From positions 992,001 to 1,056,000 of the forward strand of contig JADIYY010000001.1 in assembly GCA_016705065.1 (NCBI GenBank): 64,000 nucleotides of DNA, read 5' to 3'. The DNA comes from Candidatus Aalborgiella aggregata. GTDB taxonomy: Bacteria; Pseudomonadota; Gammaproteobacteria; Burkholderiales; Burkholderiaceae_C. This document shows positions 1-8,369 of this stretch, in pieces. The translations under genes and the position numbers were made by a program. Below the pieces are notes generated by a model, which did not search any database, had not been told where the DNA came from, and saw nothing but the letters and a program-made list of their open reading frames with translations. The first letter of the stretch is position 1, and each line of letters opens with the position of its first letter.

Positions 1-435
1 GCGACTGAAAGCACTGTCCATTTTTGGCATGACAAAAGGCGCACGGCTCATGCTTTCTACACCGCCAGCAATGATCAATCCAGCTTCACCCGATGCAATG
101 GCGCGAGCGGCAGTGCCCACCGCATCCAAGCTAGAACCGCATAAACGGTTCACTGTTCCACCCGGCACTTCGAGCGGCAAACCCGCCAACAAGCCAGCCA
201 TGCGCGCTACATTTCGGTTGTCTTCGCCGGCTTGGTTGGCACAACCATATACCACGTCGTCCAGGGCTGACCAATCGACCTGCGGGTTGCGAGCCATTAA
301 ACTTTTGATAGGAATAGCGGCCAAATCGTCCGCGCGTACCGAGCTCAATGCACCGCCGTAGCGGCCAAAAGGTGTGCGTATGGCATCGCAAATATAAGCA
401 TGTTGATGAACATGTTGCATAGCTGCTTGTGTCAT
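1..435 (-). CDS. acetyl-CoA acyltransferase (thiolase, PaaJ/PcaF-like), partial
   Basis: This is the N-terminal 145 residues of a thiolase; the rest lies beyond the left edge. Thiolases cleave 3-ketoacyl-CoA with CoA to acetyl-CoA and a shortened acyl-CoA. The start region DAIRTPFGRYGGALS is typical of 3-oxoadipyl-CoA/acetyl-CoA acyltransferases, and NRLCGSSLDAV (Cys about residue 99) holds the acyl-accepting cysteine. The ATG at 435 is used; a second in-frame ATG lies at 420. It starts 7 bp after the stop of the FadB-like gene, so the two are probably co-transcribed. Substrate choice (beta-oxidation or the beta-ketoadipate/phenylacetate route) cannot be settled from this fragment. Confidence 0.9.
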   Translation of the reverse strand, partial: MTQAAMQHVHQHAYICDAIRTPFGRYGGALSSVRADDLAAIPIKSLMARNPQVDWSALDDVVYGCANQAGEDNRNVARMAGLLAGLPLEVPGGTVNRLCGSSLDAVGTAARAIASGEAGLIIAGGVESMSRAPFVMPKMDSAFSR

Positions 436-442
436 GGTTGTT

Positions 443-2548
443 TTACTTTGCTGATAAGGTTAATAATGTTGATAAATCGGCGCGTACAAAGCCATGGCCT
501 ACGGATTTGGCTAGTTGGTCTTGTTCACTGGCCAGCATGGTAGGGTCTTGTTGCCGTGCCCAAAATACAGGCCCGCCCTCCCAGCGTGGAAAGCCATAGC
601 CCTGTGTCAGCACCACATCGATGTCACTGGCGCGCTGTGCCACACCTTCTTGCAACAGCAAGGCCGCCTCGTTGACCATGGCCATCAATGCGCGTCTTTG
701 GATTTCTTCTACGCTGAATGTGCGGCGTTCAATGCCACGTGCTTGACTGGCTTGGGTGATCGTTTGGCGCACCAATTCATCGGTCGTGCGCGTTTGTTTG
801 CCATCGACATAGGCGTAATAACCACTGCCAGTTTTGCGCCCCAGTCGACCTTGCTCGCACAAGTTATCCAAGATGCTGACGTATCGCACCCGCGCGTCAC
901 GTGTGGCCGCTTGCGACTTGCGCATGCGCCAAGCAATGTCCAAACCAGATAAATCAGCCACGGCAAACGGTCCCATGGCAAAGCCCATTGCCATCAAGGC
1001 GTTGTCCACATCTTCAGGCCAAGCGCCGTCTTCCAGCATGAATTCACATTGATTGCGGTAGGCGTTGTATATACGGTTACCAATAAAGCCGAAAGCGTTG
1101 CCGCACAGCACGGGTATTTTTTTCAGCTTTTGCCCCAAAGCAAAGCCAGTTGCCAGCGCATCAGGCGCACTGTCTTTGCCGCGCACCACTTCGAGCAATT
1201 TCATCACGTTTGCTGGACTGAAGAAATGCAAACCAATAACGTCTTGCGTGCGTTTTGTAAATTGTGCAATGGCATCCAAATCCAAATACGATGTATTGCT
1301 GGCCAAGATCGCACCGGCGCGGGCGTGATTGTCAATTTTATTAAACACATCTTTCTTCACAGCCATGTCTTCAAACACCGCCTCAATCACCACATCGGCG
1401 CGTTGCAACAAGGTCCAATCGGTTGTTAGAGTTAAGCACGCTTGCCGTGCGTCTGCATCTTGTGCGCTGATTTTTTTGGTTTCCAACTGGCGCTGGTAGT
1501 GGCTTGCTACGCGCTCTTGACCTCGTTGCAAAGCGTCTGCATCTTGTTCCAGCAGTACGACCTGCAAACCCGCATCCAGTGCACAAATCGCGATACCCGC
1601 ACCCATGGTGCCAGCGCCAATCACGGCCACACAATCAAATGTGCGTGGCTGGCAGCGCAATTCAGTTGGCATTTTTGCGGCTTCGCGTTCTGCCATAAAT
1701 TGATAGCGCAATGCCTTGGCTGCAGTGGTGGACAAGAGCTGTAAAAACAACTCACGTTCGCGCTTCAAACCCACATCAAATGAATCTATGCCTGCTTCCA
1801 GTGCGCTCAATAGCGCACCGTATGCAGGTTGCATTTTCTGCCGTGCGTTCAGCTTGTCACGCGCGGAGTTTACGGATGCTCTGGCTTTTGTAGCAGCTTC
1901 TGCATCAAATGCAATTTGACTGGCCACAGTCCAATTGAGCTGCTTGCTCGGATTTTTTGCCAAATCCAAAGCTACCGTTTTAGCTGCCGCAAGCAATTCG
2001 TCCTGTGAATCTACAAGATTGTTCAGTAAGCCGCTTTGCGCCAATTTCAGAGCCGTTTGCGGTGCACCCGATTGCATCATGCCCAAAGCCGTTTCCATGC
2101 CAACCAATCTTGGCAAGCGCTGTGTGCCGCCACTGCCTGGAATCAATCCCAGCAAAATTTCAGGCAAGCCCAGCTTCGCAGAAGCCACCGCTACGCGTGC
2201 GTGACACGCCATGGCCAATTCCAAACCACCGCCTAAAGCCACTCCAGCAATTGCTGCCACAACGGGTTTGGTGCAAGCCTCCACACGCGCCAGCACATCA
2301 GGCAATATGGGTGCAGCCACCTGTGCAGGCGTACCCAATTCATTCACATCAGCACCCGCACAAAATGCCTTTGCACCACCAATAATCACAATACCTTTGA
2401 CATTTTGATTGGCCATTGCAGTATCCAAACTGTCCACAATGTGCCTGCGCAAAGCGTGGCTGAGACCATTCACTGGTGGGTTATTCAACTGCAAAACGAG
2501 AACAGCATCTTCTACTGAATTGGGCGGAGATATTTCAACTTGGGACAT
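443..2548 (-). CDS. bifunctional enoyl-CoA hydratase / 3-hydroxyacyl-CoA dehydrogenase (FadB/FadJ-like)
   Basis: This multifunctional beta-oxidation protein of 701 aa hydrates 2-enoyl-CoA and oxidises 3-hydroxyacyl-CoA with NAD. The N-terminal crotonase domain (about 1-190) has AFCAGAD at 61-67, GGGLELA near 106 and PEILLGLIPGSGGTQRL near 129, giving the two expected glutamates (about 110 and 130). The Rossmann domain begins near 305 with GAGTMGAG at 311-318. HFFSPA (His 441) and LLEVV (Glu 453) form the dehydrogenase dyad, and the C-terminal 3HCDH domain contains GNAFGFIGNRIYNAY. The length fits the peroxisomal-type enzyme. It is followed after 7 bp by the thiolase, making a hydratase-dehydrogenase-thiolase pair. 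No good ribosome binding site precedes the ATG. Confidence 0.93.
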   Translation of the reverse strand: MSQVEISPPNSVEDAVLVLQLNNPPVNGLSHALRRHIVDSLDTAMANQNVKGIVIIGGAKAFCAGADVNELGTPAQVAAPILPDVLARVEACTKPVVAAIAGVALGGGLELAMACHARVAVASAKLGLPEILLGLIPGSGGTQRLPRLVGMETALGMMQSGAPQTALKLAQSGLLNNLVDSQDELLAAAKTVALDLAKNPSKQLNWTVASQIAFDAEAATKARASVNSARDKLNARQKMQPAYGALLSALEAGIDSFDVGLKRERELFLQLLSTTAAKALRYQFMAEREAAKMPTELRCQPRTFDCVAVIGAGTMGAGIAICALDAGLQVVLLEQDADALQRGQERVASHYQRQLETKKISAQDADARQACLTLTTDWTLLQRADVVIEAVFEDMAVKKDVFNKIDNHARAGAILASNTSYLDLDAIAQFTKRTQDVIGLHFFSPANVMKLLEVVRGKDSAPDALATGFALGQKLKKIPVLCGNAFGFIGNRIYNAYRNQCEFMLEDGAWPEDVDNALMAMGFAMGPFAVADLSGLDIAWRMRKSQAATRDARVRYVSILDNLCEQGRLGRKTGSGYYAYVDGKQTRTTDELVRQTITQASQARGIERRTFSVEEIQRRALMAMVNEAALLLQEGVAQRASDIDVVLTQGYGFPRWEGGPVFWARQQDPTMLASEQDQLAKSVGHGFVRADLSTLLTLSAK

Positions 2549-2581
2549 GGTTTTAAAAATGATAGTTTGTATGAAGCAAAT

Positions 2582-3766
2582 TTACGCCAGCGCAGCGTAA
2601 ACCAAGTTTCTGAAAAGTGGGCGATAGTAGTCGCGCTGATTAGGCGCTTGAATCATCATGATGGCAAACATATCGAGTGCAGGGTCCACAAAAAAACTGG
2701 TTCCTGCAATGCCGCCCCAATAGTACAAACCTGCCGAACCTAAAACTGAGCTGATGCCGGCTTCTTTGCGAATGGCAAAACCCAAGCCAAAACCGTGCCC
2801 CGGTGACAAGAGTTCGCCAGACGCTCCCGCGCGGTTCACAGGAATGCTGCCCAGGTGGTCAGCTGTCATCATTTGCACCGTGTGGCTGCTTAATAAACGG
2901 ACACCATTGAGCTCACCTTTGTTCAGCATGAACTGTAAAAATCTTGCGTAATCTGCTGCGGTCGATGCCAATCCACCGCCACCCGACTCAAACAATGGTG
3001 GGGTGTGGATGTTGATCATCTTCAACTGAATACCGCCATCTGGGTCTTTTTTGAATGGTTCGGCAATGCGGTGGTGTTTTTCTTCTGGCACGCTAAAACC
3101 CGTCTCCAACATGCCCAATGGGGTGAATATATGCTGTTGCAAAAACTCACTCAATTTTTGCCCGCTGACCACTTCCACCAAAGCGCCCAGCACATCGGTG
3201 GCACGGCTGTATTCCCACGCCGTACTTGGTTCAAACTGCAAAGGCAAAGCGGCCAAAATTCTAGAAAACTCGGCATTGTTCGCATCACGCAAACTCATGC
3301 CAATTTTTGAGCTGCGATAAGCTTTTTGCACCGCTGTATTGCCTAAAAATTCATAGGTTAAACCTGATGTGTGGCGCAGCAGGTCTTGTATCGTTGCATC
3401 GTTTTTCGTAGAGACATAAGAGACTTCCCCATTCGATTCAAGCGCCACTCGTTGCTTGGAAAATTCTGGCAAATACTTGCTAACTGAATCGTTCAACAGC
3501 AACTTACCTTGCTCCATCAGCATCATCACCGCCACCGACACAATCGGTTTGGTCATGGAATAAATACGGAATATGGAATCCAGCGCCATTGCAGTGCCTT
3601 CGTTTGGATTCTGCTGTCCCAAAGCCTCAAACACCAACTGTTTCCCACCCTGCACTACCATCACCACCGCACCAGGTAAGCGTTGTTTGTCAATCTCTAA
3701 CTGCATCGTGGCAATTAATCGGGTCATACGGTCTATGTTCGCATCATTTTGCATTGTGGTTTGCAT
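2582..3766 (-). CDS. serine hydrolase, beta-lactamase/EstB family VIII esterase
   Basis: A protein of the class C beta-lactamase / family VIII carboxylesterase fold. RIYSMTKP carries the SxxK nucleophile motif (Ser about 70 from this start), WEYSRATDVLG carries the Tyr-Ser motif of this family, and GHGFGLGFAI matches the C-terminal EstB signature. No secretion signal is evident, which favours an intracellular esterase over a periplasmic beta-lactamase. The frame is open to 3796, but the ATG at 3766 is preferred because AAAGAAGA lies just upstream. It lies 33 bp upstream of the FadB-like gene on the same strand, so co-transcription is possible. Substrate unknown. Confidence 0.85.
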   Translation of the reverse strand: MQTTMQNDANIDRMTRLIATMQLEIDKQRLPGAVVMVVQGGKQLVFEALGQQNPNEGTAMALDSIFRIYSMTKPIVSVAVMMLMEQGKLLLNDSVSKYLPEFSKQRVALESNGEVSYVSTKNDATIQDLLRHTSGLTYEFLGNTAVQKAYRSSKIGMSLRDANNAEFSRILAALPLQFEPSTAWEYSRATDVLGALVEVVSGQKLSEFLQQHIFTPLGMLETGFSVPEEKHHRIAEPFKKDPDGGIQLKMINIHTPPLFESGGGGLASTAADYARFLQFMLNKGELNGVRLLSSHTVQMMTADHLGSIPVNRAGASGELLSPGHGFGLGFAIRKEAGISSVLGSAGLYYWGGIAGTSFFVDPALDMFAIMMIQAPNQRDYYRPLFRNLVYAALA

Positions 3767-3858
3767 GTGTTCATCTTCTTTCATTAACATTTGCAAAATC
3801 TTTAGTGAGCGATTATCCCACCTGTTGCGAAGGGCTTACGTATCCATTGTTTGATGCT

Positions 3859-3875
3859 TATATATCGCATATATA
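3859..3875. promoter_or_regulatory. AT-rich perfect inverted repeat in a divergent promoter region
   Basis: TATATAT-CGC-ATATATA, two 7-bp arms around a 3-bp centre, sits between the divergent esterase gene and the DsbA-like gene. Its place suggests an operator, but low-complexity AT sequence can form such symmetry by chance. Confidence 0.25.
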
Positions 3876-3938
3876 TACTTCGTGCATATTTGGTTTCTTG
3901 CAAGCCAATCTTTCTAAACGAATCGTTTTCAATTCAAT

Positions 3939-4598
3939 ATGTCAAACAAATCCCTCATCTACGTTGGCGACCCCATGTGTTCATGGTGTTATGGTTTTGG
4001 TGTGCCTTTGCAAGCCTTGCTGCAAAGCTTGCCTGATGTGCCTTTGAACTTGGTTTTGGGTGGCCTGCGTGCTTACAACAAAGAAGTGATGCCCGACAAT
4101 TTGAAAGCCACCATTCACCAACACTGGGATGCTGTTCATAAACGCTCTGGCAAACCTTTTGGCACTGGCCAGTTTGACCGCGCAGGCTACATTTACGATA
4201 CCGAACCCGCTTGCCGCGCGGTGGTCACCATTCGCAATTTAGCACCGTCGCAAACTTTGGTGATGTACCACGCGGTGCAACATGCGTTTTATGCCTTGGG
4301 GCACGACATCACACAAACTCAGGTACTGGCCGATATTTGGCAAGGCATACAAACGCTGCAAGCCGACAAAGTTCCACAACAGACGCTGCTGACCCGCGAA
4401 GAATTTGTAGCAGCGTTTGAAAGCGACAAAATGAAAATGCTTACACACGTCGATTTTGAGCAAGTGCAGCAATGGGGCATTCAGGGCTTTCCAGCGTTAA
4501 TCGCTGTCAATGGCGAGCAAGGTCATATGGTTGCCAACGGCTACATGGAAGCGACAGACATGTTGCAACGCGTGCAAGCTGTTTTTGATGGAACTTAA
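3939..4598 (+). CDS. DsbA-family thioredoxin-fold oxidoreductase (FrnE-like)
   Basis: A 219-aa protein of the DsbA/FrnE type. The active-site pair is CSWC (Cys 14 and 17) in GDPMCSWCYGFG, immediately after the first strand. An alpha-helical insert follows, and the cis-proline loop is in the WGIQGFPALIAVNG stretch. No signal peptide is seen, so a cytoplasmic thiol oxidoreductase is likely. It is the first plus-strand gene ahead of the copper-handling block, 24 bp before a Cys-rich secreted protein. Whether it belongs to the same transcript or role is inference only. Confidence 0.85.
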   Translation: MSNKSLIYVGDPMCSWCYGFGVPLQALLQSLPDVPLNLVLGGLRAYNKEVMPDNLKATIHQHWDAVHKRSGKPFGTGQFDRAGYIYDTEPACRAVVTIRNLAPSQTLVMYHAVQHAFYALGHDITQTQVLADIWQGIQTLQADKVPQQTLLTREEFVAAFESDKMKMLTHVDFEQVQQWGIQGFPALIAVNGEQGHMVANGYMEATDMLQRVQAVFDGT

Positions 4599-4622
4599 TT
4601 TAAACTCTGCTATCATAGAACC

Positions 4623-4997
4623 ATGCGCCGCATTGTTTTCATCCTCATGATCGCTCTGCTACCCATTCGTGGTTGGTTAGGCGAAGCCATGGCGACCGAC
4701 ATGGCTGCTATGAATTTAATAGCACCTCAGGCAATAAATACGCCGACTACAGGCTTAAAACATCATAATGTCAGCATCCCTGGCTGCAATATGAACAAAA
4801 ACATGGATGACAGCCAAAGCGAAGAAGTGCAAACCAAATCCCCCTGCAACAGCTGCCAAGCTTGTCACGCCACGGGTTTGCTTGATTCCATCCAAGTGAT
4901 TCCAAGTGCAAGCTCGCACACAACTGTCCCACTGGCGCACATCGCGCAGTTGATCAGCGCCAGTGTCGCGCTGGGTCAAAAACCACCCATTCTGTAA
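4623..4997 (+). CDS. small secreted Cys-rich protein with a repeat-derived segment
   Basis: A 124-aa hypothetical protein. It has a cleavable-looking signal peptide (RRIVFILMIALLPIRGWLG), then GCNMNKNMD and a CNSCQACHATG cluster that could bind metal. Position at the head of a copper-handling gene block supports a periplasmic metal-binding role, but no family is recognised with certainty. About residues 28-45 are encoded by a copy of the dispersed repeat described separately (4706..4757), so the mature N-terminus contains repeat-derived peptide (MNLIAPQAINTPTTG). The ribosome binding site is weak. Confidence 0.6.
   Translation: MRRIVFILMIALLPIRGWLGEAMATDMAAMNLIAPQAINTPTTGLKHHNVSIPGCNMNKNMDDSQSEEVQTKSPCNSCQACHATGLLDSIQVIPSASSHTTVPLAHIAQLISASVALGQKPPIL
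4706..4757 (+). repeat. dispersed palindromic repeat copy inside a reading frame
   Basis: TGCTATGAATTTAATAGC is followed by CCTCAGGCAATAAATACG and CCGACTACAGGCTTA. This matches the intergenic family (TGCTAT...TTTAATAGCAC, TAGGCAATnAATACGCCG, nCTACAGGCC) over about 50 bp. Here it lies wholly within a coding sequence and keeps the frame open. Confidence 0.75.
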
Positions 4998-5123
4998 TTC
5001 TCCGGCCCCAACTCCGTCTGTACTTTTGTTGCAGATTCGATTTTGGTGTGCAAATAGCTGGACATAGGCTAGCCTTACGTTCGCTCATATTCCGTTCACC
5101 CCACACAATTTATGGAGAATTCA

Positions 5124-5429
5124 GTGAAGACAATTTTTTATGAACTTATTAAACCTTTAGCCATTGCAGCTTGTTTGATAAGCAGTTCGCAAGTGGCACA
5201 AAGCCAAACAGCAGAAAAAGCGATGCGCTCTGAGCTTGTTGTTAATTACAGATCACCTATCGCAGATTACAAGCCCTACGTGGATGAAAAAATCATTTCC
5301 TGGAAAGCCGCTAATGACAAGGTGGGACAAATCGGTGGCTGGCGTGCCTATGCCAAAGAGGCGCAGCAAGCGCTGGACAGCAAGACCGAAGCAACGACAA
5401 CGAATCCGCATGCAGGACACCACAAATGA
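5124..5429 (+). CDS. small periplasmic protein of a copper locus, unknown function
   Basis: A predicted secreted protein of about 101 aa with signal peptide (IKPLAIAACLISSSQVAQS), an amphipathic middle with ISWKAANDKVGQIGGWRAY, and a C-terminal HAGHHK tail that could bind metal. The GTG at 5124 is preferred over the ATG at 5112 because a GGAG ribosome binding site (5114-5117) lies 6 nt before it and overlaps the earlier ATG region. Its stop overlaps the start of the TolC-like gene (ATGA), indicating translational coupling. Function is not known; the context points to copper efflux or storage. Confidence 0.65.
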   Translation: MKTIFYELIKPLAIAACLISSSQVAQSQTAEKAMRSELVVNYRSPIADYKPYVDEKIISWKAANDKVGQIGGWRAYAKEAQQALDSKTEATTTNPHAGHHK

Positions 5430-6841
5430 AACTCAAAACACCCATCTATATAGCGGTCATTGTGCTGCTAAGCGGCTGTGCCTCGGTCAATATTGACGGT
5501 GCATTAGAGCGCACCAGCGACGAAACAAAATCACTTTCGGGTGCTTCTACCCAATTGCTGCGCACCTTAGATGCAAAGACGGCACGGGACAATCAGGTTA
5601 CAGCGCTGCTTAAATCACCTTTAAGTCAGCAAGCAGCGGTGCAGCTTGCCGTCATCAACAGCCCTGCCCTGCAAACCTTGCTGGCCGAGCGCTGGGGAGA
5701 CCTCGCACAAGCGGCACAAAGTGGCCGCATCGCCAACCCCATATTGAGTCTAGAACGGGTACGTTTTTTAGATGAGCTGGAATTTGGTCGAATCTTGGCT
5801 TTCGGGCTGCTGGATTTGCTTACCCTGCCACAACGCAACAAAATCGCCACAGCGCGCATGAAGCAAGCTGAGCTGCAATTGACTACTGACGTGGTGGGTT
5901 TGGTATCACAGGTGCGCATGGCTTGGGTTGCGAGTGTGGGCGCCGCTGAGAGTCTATCGTATGCACGCCAAGTTTATGCATCAGCCCAAGCCAGTGCCGA
6001 ATTAGCCAGGCGCATGCAAAGCGTAGGCAACTTCAACCGCTTGCAACGGGCTAGGCAGCAAGCTTTTTATGCCGATGCCGCTGCGCAATTACTGGCCAGT
6101 AAACAAACCGCCACATCAACGCGAGAAAGCTTGGTTCGACTATTGGGTTTAAAAGACAAGCAAGCCCAAGTTTTGAAACTGCCTGAACGTTTACCGGATT
6201 TGCCAAAATCATATTTAATGCCTGATGCTGTGAGCAAAGTGCTGACCACCCAGCGGCTGGATGTGCGAATGGCGCAATCACAGCTTGATGCAAGCATCGA
6301 GACGCAAGGATTAGCTGTCATTACCAGCTTGACTGACATCGAATTAGGTCTGCGAAGTGATACGGTGAAAGATACCCACGAGGGCACATCAGATAAACGC
6401 AAAGGCTACGAACTTGCGATTCGATTGCCAATTTTTGATTGGGGCGATGCCCAACGTGCCAACATGAATGCAGCCGCACTGGCAGCGCTCAACCGAATGG
6501 AGACAGTACTCGTTAACGCGGGGTCTGAGCTGCGCGAAAATTACGCCGCCTACCGATCTGCGTATGACCTATCCCGCCATTACCGTGAGGAAGTGCTACC
6601 GCTCGGCAAAATCATTGCTGAAGAAAACCTGCTTGGCTACAACGGCATGTTAATTGGTGTGTTTGAATTGCTGGCAGATCACCGCAGTCAAGTCAACACC
6701 GTTAAAGCCGCCATCGCAGCGCAGCAGCAGTTTTGGCAGGCCGATGCTGCACTGCAAGCCACACTTTTGGGCAAACCCATATCAGCGCCTGCGATGAGCG
6801 TGGGTGTTTCTTCAGCTGGTGGTGATGCAAAAGCGCACTAA
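5426..6841 (+). CDS. TolC-family outer membrane efflux lipoprotein
   Basis: A 471-aa outer-membrane factor of the TolC/CusC type. A lipoprotein signal ends at LLSGCASV (lipobox Cys about residue 18). Two long helical repeats rich in Ala, Gln and Leu follow, as in channel-tunnel proteins. The start overlaps the previous stop by 4 bp, and AGGA lies upstream. Such proteins normally serve an RND pump and a membrane-fusion partner; neither is encoded nearby. The neighbouring multicopper oxidase and cupredoxins suggest copper export, by inference. Confidence 0.85.
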   Translation: MKLKTPIYIAVIVLLSGCASVNIDGALERTSDETKSLSGASTQLLRTLDAKTARDNQVTALLKSPLSQQAAVQLAVINSPALQTLLAERWGDLAQAAQSGRIANPILSLERVRFLDELEFGRILAFGLLDLLTLPQRNKIATARMKQAELQLTTDVVGLVSQVRMAWVASVGAAESLSYARQVYASAQASAELARRMQSVGNFNRLQRARQQAFYADAAAQLLASKQTATSTRESLVRLLGLKDKQAQVLKLPERLPDLPKSYLMPDAVSKVLTTQRLDVRMAQSQLDASIETQGLAVITSLTDIELGLRSDTVKDTHEGTSDKRKGYELAIRLPIFDWGDAQRANMNAAALAALNRMETVLVNAGSELRENYAAYRSAYDLSRHYREEVLPLGKIIAEENLLGYNGMLIGVFELLADHRSQVNTVKAAIAAQQQFWQADAALQATLLGKPISAPAMSVGVSSAGGDAKAH

Positions 6842-6889
6842 AGCAAACTAAAGGGCATTGAAATCAACCATTTACATCAACAAAACAAC

Positions 6890-8341
6890 ATGAACCCAAC
6901 AACACCATCCATTGCTTCCACACGCCGCAGCTTTTTAGGAGGTGCTGGCGTCATCGCTGCCGCAGTAACGGCAAGCAGCGTCAGCAAAGTCGCCCTCGCG
7001 GCCATTCCTGAACCCGTGATTCAAACCAAGCCCGACACCATGCCACCACTCATTCCACAGAGCGGTCGCCCTTACAACCCGGTCGTCACCCTGAACGGCT
7101 GGACACTGCCTTGGCGCATGAATCAGGGCGTGAAGGAATTTCACCTCGTCGCCGAACCGGTGGTGCGCGAAATGTCGCCAGGTTTCAAAGCGCATTTGTG
7201 GGGCTACAACGGGCAATCACCTGGACCCACTATAGAAGTGGTGGAAGGCGACCGTGTGCGCATTTACGTGACCAACAAATTGCCTGAGCACCATGCTGTT
7301 CATTGGCATGGACAACGCTTGCCCAACGGCATGGACGGCGTGGGCGGTCTTACCCAGCCCACCATTGCCCCGGGCAAAACGTTTGCCTATGAATTTGTAG
7401 CGCGCCGGCCCGGTACCTTCATGTACCACCCACACGCCGACGACATGCTACAAACCGCGATGGGCATGATGGGCATGTGGATCACGCATCCAAAGAACCC
7501 CAATCAGACACCAGGCTACAAAGCGGCAGACCGTGATTACTGCTTCTTGCTCAATGCGTATGACATTGATCCGGGCAGTTACACACCCAAGGTCAACACC
7601 ATGCTGGACTTCAATATCTGGTCTTGGAATTCACGCGTTTTCCCTGCGATTGATCCTTTACCAGCAAGGCTGGGCGACCGGGTGCGTATTCGCATCGGCA
7701 ATTTAACGATGACCAATCACCCCATTCATCTGCACGGGCATGAATTTGTCGTGGCGGGTACAGATGGCGGCTGGGTACCGCCTTCAGCCCGATGGCCAGA
7801 AGTCACGGCCGATATTGCACCCGGGCAAATGCGGGCGCTTGAATTTGAAGCCACAGAACTGGGCGATTGGGCCTTTCACTGTCACAAACTGCACCACACC
7901 ATGAACGCTATGGGTCACAGTGTGCCCACCATGATTGGCGTGGATCACAGCAAAGTTGTCAAATCCATCACCAAACTTATCCCCGACTACATGGTGATGG
8001 GCGAGCGTGGCATGGCTGATATGGGTGAAATGACCATGCCCATACCTGACAATACCGCTCCCATGATGACCGGACAAGGCCCCTTCGGTGCGGCCGAAAT
8101 GGGCGGCATGGTCTCTTTGCTCATGGTGCGCAAAGACATCAAACCGGGTGACTACAGCAACCCTGGCTGGTACAAACACCCAGAGGGAACGGTAGCCTAT
8201 GAGGTCAACGAACCTGTCGCAGACCCGTTAAGGTTCAAAGCAGAAAGCAAAAGCTCAAAACCGTTGATTCAGCAAAAGCCAGCCAACACAGAAGTAAAAA
8301 TCCGCAAACCACAAGGCACGTCAAGCCATACTGGTCATTGA
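6890..8341 (+). CDS. multicopper oxidase, Tat-exported (CopA/CueO-like)
   Basis: A 483-aa periplasmic multicopper oxidase, likely oxidising Cu(I) in copper tolerance. The Tat signal contains TRRSFLGGAG (residues 11-20). All four copper-binding motifs are visible: HWHG (138-141), YHPHAD (179-184), HPIHLHGH (277-284) and HCHKLHH (330-336). A Met-rich stretch near 368-407 (repeated MG and GM pairs) resembles the Met-rich substrate site of CueO and CopA. The Cys of HCHKLHH is the type 1 copper ligand. No Shine-Dalgarno is visible before the ATG. It is one of a run of same-strand copper-related genes. Confidence 0.92.
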   Translation: MNPTTPSIASTRRSFLGGAGVIAAAVTASSVSKVALAAIPEPVIQTKPDTMPPLIPQSGRPYNPVVTLNGWTLPWRMNQGVKEFHLVAEPVVREMSPGFKAHLWGYNGQSPGPTIEVVEGDRVRIYVTNKLPEHHAVHWHGQRLPNGMDGVGGLTQPTIAPGKTFAYEFVARRPGTFMYHPHADDMLQTAMGMMGMWITHPKNPNQTPGYKAADRDYCFLLNAYDIDPGSYTPKVNTMLDFNIWSWNSRVFPAIDPLPARLGDRVRIRIGNLTMTNHPIHLHGHEFVVAGTDGGWVPPSARWPEVTADIAPGQMRALEFEATELGDWAFHCHKLHHTMNAMGHSVPTMIGVDHSKVVKSITKLIPDYMVMGERGMADMGEMTMPIPDNTAPMMTGQGPFGAAEMGGMVSLLMVRKDIKPGDYSNPGWYKHPEGTVAYEVNEPVADPLRFKAESKSSKPLIQQKPANTEVKIRKPQGTSSHTGH

Positions 8342-8369
8342 TGATTGCACCACTACTAAGGGATACATC

